From Cladosporium sp. IMV 00045 (taxonomy: Eukaryota > Ascomycota > Dothideomycetes > Cladosporiales > Cladosporiaceae), in NCBI GenBank assembly GCA_001931905.2, contig MSJI02000735.1, forward strand, positions 1-46,194: DNA of 46,194 nt. The letters are read 5' to 3'. Each line of letters starts with the position of its first letter. The stretch's first letter is position 1. The translations under genes were made by a program, and so were the position numbers. Under the pieces are notes generated by a model, which worked only from the letters and a program-made list of their open reading frames with translations, did not search any database and was not told the DNA's origin. Below are positions 42,519-46,194 of this stretch, one piece after another.

Positions 42519-43386
42519 GGTGTCGTGGATAAGTGAACGCGAGTCGTATGCCTGCCGTTTGAGCAGGGCATAAGCCCGAGGTGGTTCATACTGCAGACCA
42601 TTATACACATTCCAGTCGGGGGCGACTTACATCACACTGCCACGGCTATATGGGTAATTGTGTGTATTTCACGTCGGTAACTTGTACGGCTGCGGTTTGT
42701 CGCCCGGACCCTTTCCGCTGTGAGACAGCCGTGTGAGTGAACCGACTGCTCGCTGCACCAATTTCGTGGCTATGCTGCTGAAATCAATTGCAAAAAGTAC
42801 GAAAAAACCAAGACTTGAGATCCGGAGCTTCCGTTTTGAAATAATCAACAGAATGAGGGTTTTAGACTTAAAATCCTTGCAGGGCGCTGTAAAACTCAAT
42901 AGTAAACATCATTGGTTCGACTTGCTAGCGGCTAACCTCAACCCTAACCCTAAAGTTCTCAAGACACACTCACGTCACACCTTTTCGGCGAATGCTTCCT
43001 GGGACGGCTACTCGTGATGCCGGATGACTTTCAGGAATCGAGAAATCCGACATCATACACCATCGCCTCCTTAGAAGTCTAACAAAAGTCTCAATGTTTG
43101 CTCGTCATATGATCGATTATAAAAGTAATGATAGGATCCTTCCATGGCTCTCAGATGTTCCGGTGATACTGCAAAACAAAGATTCAGGATATGACCATAC
43201 CATAAACAGGCCGATCATAGTTATCACAGCGGTCACCCCGAGCTTCCTACACAGTGCTGATAAGACAGTCTCAGTGACTCTCCTTGATACCATATCCTGC
43301 CAACCCACCATCTGCTGCCAAGAGACACAGCCGTCGAAGCCAACTCATTACAAGGTGGCTTCAGGTGGCTCAAGTCCCAACCGCTA
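42519..43386. other. Region between the Zn2Cys6 gene and ADH
   Basis: This is 868 bp holding the promoter of the Zn2Cys6 gene and the ADH 3' region. It contains two telomere-type CCCTAA units at 42942-42953. No gene is supported. Confidence 0.45.
42942..42953. repeat. Two CCCTAA units (interstitial telomere-type motif)
   Basis: CCCTAACCCTAA equals two units of the common fungal telomere repeat TTAGGG on the other strand, preceded by a CTCAA variant unit. It is too short to call a former chromosome end. A telobox bound by a Myb-type TRF-like protein is possible. Confidence 0.4.
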
Positions 43387-44698
43387 TCAAGCGGCAACCT
43401 TCAGCACAGCCCTGCCCGGCAATTTCCCTTGGATCATCATTTCGACGAATTTGTCCACATCATCCAGCGTTCCCTTGGTGAGGATTGGGCGGACCAATCC
43501 CCTGGCGGTGAAATCGAGGCTATCGATCAAGTCAGCAATGTAAGCTCTCAAACGGACTCAGTCGTGGTGCGCATACGCTTCTTCAACTTCCTGCAAAGCA
43601 CGTCAGCACGATCAACTAAGTGAGCAAGACGGACATGAGACAGCAACGGACCTTCAGCGTTCCAGTCACGCTTCCAACGATATTCAATCTCTTCAGAGCC
43701 AACATAACCGGCGGGGCGCCAGCAAGCACAGTAGCATCGCCAGGCAAACCCACAGCGACCATCGTACCGCCAGGACGCAAGAAGCCCGGAGCAGCGGCAT
43801 AGCTCTCCCTGGAAGCAGCGAAGACTATTGCGCCTTGAGCGCCGTACTTGGTAATGCGCATGACCTCAGCACCCATATCTTTGACAGTTGTGAAGTCAAG
43901 GTACTCCTCAGTGCCTAACTCCTTGCACAGCTTGCCCTTCTCCTTTCCGCCGTCGACGGCAATCACACGCATGCCCATGGCTCTCGCGTATTGCACGCCG
44001 AGGTGTCCCAGGCCGCCACCGGCACCGGTGATGACGAGCCATTGACCTGGACGTACGGCGCTGCGCTTGCAAGCAACGTACGCGGTGACACCGCCGCACA
44101 TGATGGGGCCCGCCTCTTCGTCGGACACGCCTTCGGGTATCCTACAGATGCATCAGAAAGCATAATACAAGAACGGCCCGCAAGAGCCCACAGTTTACCT
44201 AGTAGCATATCTCCCATCGGCAAGACAGTACTCCTGGAAAGTGCCCGGGACGGTGAAACCTGAATTCTTCTGCTTGGGGCAATGCAATTCGTCGGTGCCG
44301 TTCAAGCAAAACTCGCAGTGCTTGCACGTACTCGCAACCCATTTGATGCCGGCTCTGTCACCCTGCTGCCACAAGTCCTGCACGTCCGGGTGGACGGCAA
44401 CAACCTCACCGGCACCCTCGTGGCCAGCGATGCCGCACGAGTCGTCATGCATTTTGACGCCGAACGCAGACCATTCGTCGTGCAGCAGTGATTTATCCGA
44501 GGCACAGAGACCAGACCAGTTGATCTTGACGAGGATCTGGCCGGGGCCTGGTAGCATAGTCAGTTGAGGGTCTAGGAATCGTGAGGTGTTTCAAGTATGA
44601 CCTGGTTCTTGCGGAACAGCAACACTTTGAACAGGTGCCTTGGCTTCATGACCTGAACCGGACTTGACCGCGGCTCTTTGCTTTTCTGGAAGACCCAT
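43387..44698 (-). CDS. Zinc-dependent alcohol dehydrogenase, five exons
   Basis: I assemble exons 44602-44698, 44199-44547, 43652-44141, 43577-43590 and 43387-43519, giving 360 aa. The introns are 54, 57, 61 and 57 nt. Exon 4 is a 14-nt microexon (GAAGTTGAAGAAGC) that restores the family sequence LK-EVEEA-LDFTARGL. Catalytic zinc ligands are visible as Cys47 (GLCASD), His75 (GHEGAGEVV) and Cys164 (MCGGVTAY). Structural zinc ligands are Cys107, 110, 113 and 122 (CKHCEFC...C). The NAD-binding loop is GAGGGLGHLG near 188-197. The C-terminus, KLPGRAVLKVAA, is typical of tetrameric yeast-like ADHs. The enzyme interconverts alcohols and aldehydes with NAD(H) in the cytosol; its substrate is not readable. 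There is no mitochondrial presequence. A Zn2Cys6 regulator lies 868 bp downstream on the same strand. Confidence 0.92.
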
Positions 44699-46008
44699 GT
44701 CTGCTTCTTGTTGGAATCGTGAGGTATATGAGTTTGTTTCTGTATGCCTTGTGTGTAGTCACGTCAATAGGAAACGTGAAAGCATCTTCAACGGTTGCTT
44801 CTATAAATCAGTAAGGCGACGCAATTGATGAATGACCCCGCATCTGACATTGCATTCGTGTGCAATCGTCAAGGAAATGGCTGGCCGAGGCTGCTAGTCG
44901 CTCAGCTTGTGGAAGTTGCGAGTGGTTGTGTGTTCGTGGCTGACAGTAGCACGAATTGCTTTTGGGCGGGGTATCGCTTCTGATCGCAGCTGGCCTAGCG
45001 CAAGCAGTGTGTACTTCAGTCTGACTGCAGCACTACATCTTGCACTGATTCAGCCGGTTTGTAAACGTGGGGGACCTTCAATATGCGAGTACACTATTAG
45101 TAGTATAGTAGTTCCCATGTCGGCAACCATATTGATCTCAAGGTGCATGTCGCCAAGCAGGGAAGGCAGACGTATCACGTGTGGTGAGGCGTCTCGTCTT
45201 GAGCAGATCCTAGCATATAAGGTAGCAACCTAATGCCACTTTAATGAAATCATGCGATCCCTCGTTGCTGAAATAATTAGGAGAACGGAGCATGAGAATG
45301 ACTTCAAGAGCAACGGCGGTGCAAAGAAACGTAATGTTCCACAGCCGCTGAGCGATCACTTGAATGGACACATAGTCAAAGCAGTGAGAATTGCCAGGAG
45401 CATGATGGTGCCAGCAGTTGTTCTGACAGCAAATGCGCCTCATGGCGTGGCCCAATGGGTGTCCGTAGGCGTCAAGGCGTCTGCTGATCGAAGAGGCTGG
45501 TGTGTGCAACGTGAATGATTGAACAGTATCATGCGTAGCATTTTCAATGGCTGCCAGTCCACTTTACTGCATTGCTGCAGATTAACCATCGCAGGTCCTC
45601 TTGATCAAACTTGCCATGTGTATCTCACGATACCACTTCAGCGCAGACAATTCTCATCCAATCCCTCGATCGTGTTGCATATGCGTATATTGAGAGACTG
45701 CAGTCCACCTTCTGTCGCTTTCGCTTTACAAGCCTCCGTATTGGCCGAGTGTCCGCGTGATCGCTATGCTGAGAAACGCCTCGTGGATGTGACGAGTTTC
45801 GGATGGGGATTCGATGCTGAGTGTTCGAGGAAGGTCGACGGGCCTAGGACACAGGTTAAGAGAAGCAAATGAAAGAAACTTTTGACGGTCATGGAGACAA
45901 AAAGGTCTGTCCGTTAACGCTCATAAGATAGGTAATTGAGGCTGTGGGAGGTTCGACATAAAGGTATTGACGTGGCAAGAAAGGCTTTGCATTCAAGCTA
46001 GACTTCCG
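44699..46008. other. Region between the right-edge gene and ADH
   Basis: This is 1.31 kb holding the ADH promoter next to 44699 and the 3' region of the partial gene at the right edge. The open frames are short and without features. No TATA box can be fixed with confidence. Confidence 0.45.
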
Positions 46009-46194
46009 CTAGCACACAGTGAACTCCGAACCGCATCCCAGCTGTTGTTTGCATTCCATCCATTTGCGCGCAACCTCTAGAATCCTGTTGAAAGACAGTC
46101 AGTATACCGTTCCGATTTCTCCAAGCATGTCCATTATTCTCTTCTGGGGTGTACTCACTCAGAGGGGTGAAGAACCACCTGTTCTTGCCGCTCT
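46009..46194 (-). CDS. 3' end of a gene cut by the window edge
   Basis: Two exon pieces on the minus strand fit together: 46159-46194 (open at the edge) and 46009-46084, with a 74-nt intron (GTGAGT donor, TTTCAACAG acceptor, phase 2). They read ERQEQVVLHPSEILEVARKW, then MECKQQLGCGSEFTVC and a TAG stop. The strong splice signals and smooth reading across the junction support a real terminal exon. The part in view is too short to name a family. The rest of the gene lies beyond 46194. Confidence 0.5.

Noticed and set aside
42519..42608. Upstream extension of the second Zn2Cys6 factor to a GTG
   Set aside because: Nuclear fungal genes start at ATG. The first ATG in frame is at 42518 with good context, right before the zinc cluster.
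42905..42930. tRNA-like B box (GGTTCGAC)
   Set aside because: The sequence after it does not pair as a T-arm and no A box or acceptor stem is found. No other tRNA candidate was seen by eye on either strand.

Overview
The window is nuclear DNA of a filamentous ascomycete (Pezizomycotina). Its genes carry short GT-AG introns of about 50-170 nt with CTAAT-type branch sites. It encodes fungal-only families: three Zn2Cys6-type regulators, a Pil1/Lsp1 eisosome protein and the circadian protein FREQUENCY. The gene set and spacing look like a Dothideomycete, but that is inference and no marker fixes the order. I see no bacterial-type operon, CRISPR array, rRNA, tRNA or intact transposon.

Left part (1-9.9 kb). 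A Zn2Cys6-family regulator with a decayed zinc cluster (1326-3086, +) converges on a small one-helix membrane protein (3159-3631, -). A mitochondrial PPR-type protein (4936-7458, -) and the mitoribosomal protein bS18m/Rsm18 (7751-8613, +) diverge from a shared 292-bp promoter. A glycine-zipper, Tyr/Gln-rich protein (9074-9889, -) is broken by one in-frame TAG.

Middle (9.9-31.5 kb). A gene-poor stretch leads into a RasGAP of the GapA/Gap1 type behind a long pyrimidine-rich leader (13994-16395, +). Next come a small conserved-looking unknown protein with four exons (18156-19051, +) and the kinetochore subunit Mis14/Nsl1 (19576-20431, +). A 3.75-kb gene-free stretch follows, then frq (24188-27304, +); the stretch carries candidate White-Collar-type sites and upstream ORFs. 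A complete Zn2Cys6 transcription factor with four exons follows (28774-31460, +).

Right part (32-46.2 kb). These are an ER DnaJ chaperone Scj1 ending in HDEL (32051-33283, -), the AP-1 beta adaptin (34196-36492, -), an orphan protein with a triplicated motif (37518-38276, +), a Pil1/Lsp1 eisosome protein (38585-39745, -), a second complete Zn2Cys6 factor (40500-42518, -), and a five-exon zinc alcohol dehydrogenase with a 14-nt microexon (43387-44698, -). The 3' end of another minus-strand gene is cut by the window edge (46009-46194).

Most genes are unrelated housekeeping or signalling functions, so this is not a biosynthetic cluster. Plausible functional pairs are the divergent mitochondrial genes and, more weakly, the ADH with its neighbouring Zn2Cys6 factor. 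The best leads are the nonsense codon in the glycine-zipper gene, the clock gene with its large upstream region, the DNA-binding-dead regulator, the microexon ADH and the triplicated-motif orphan.
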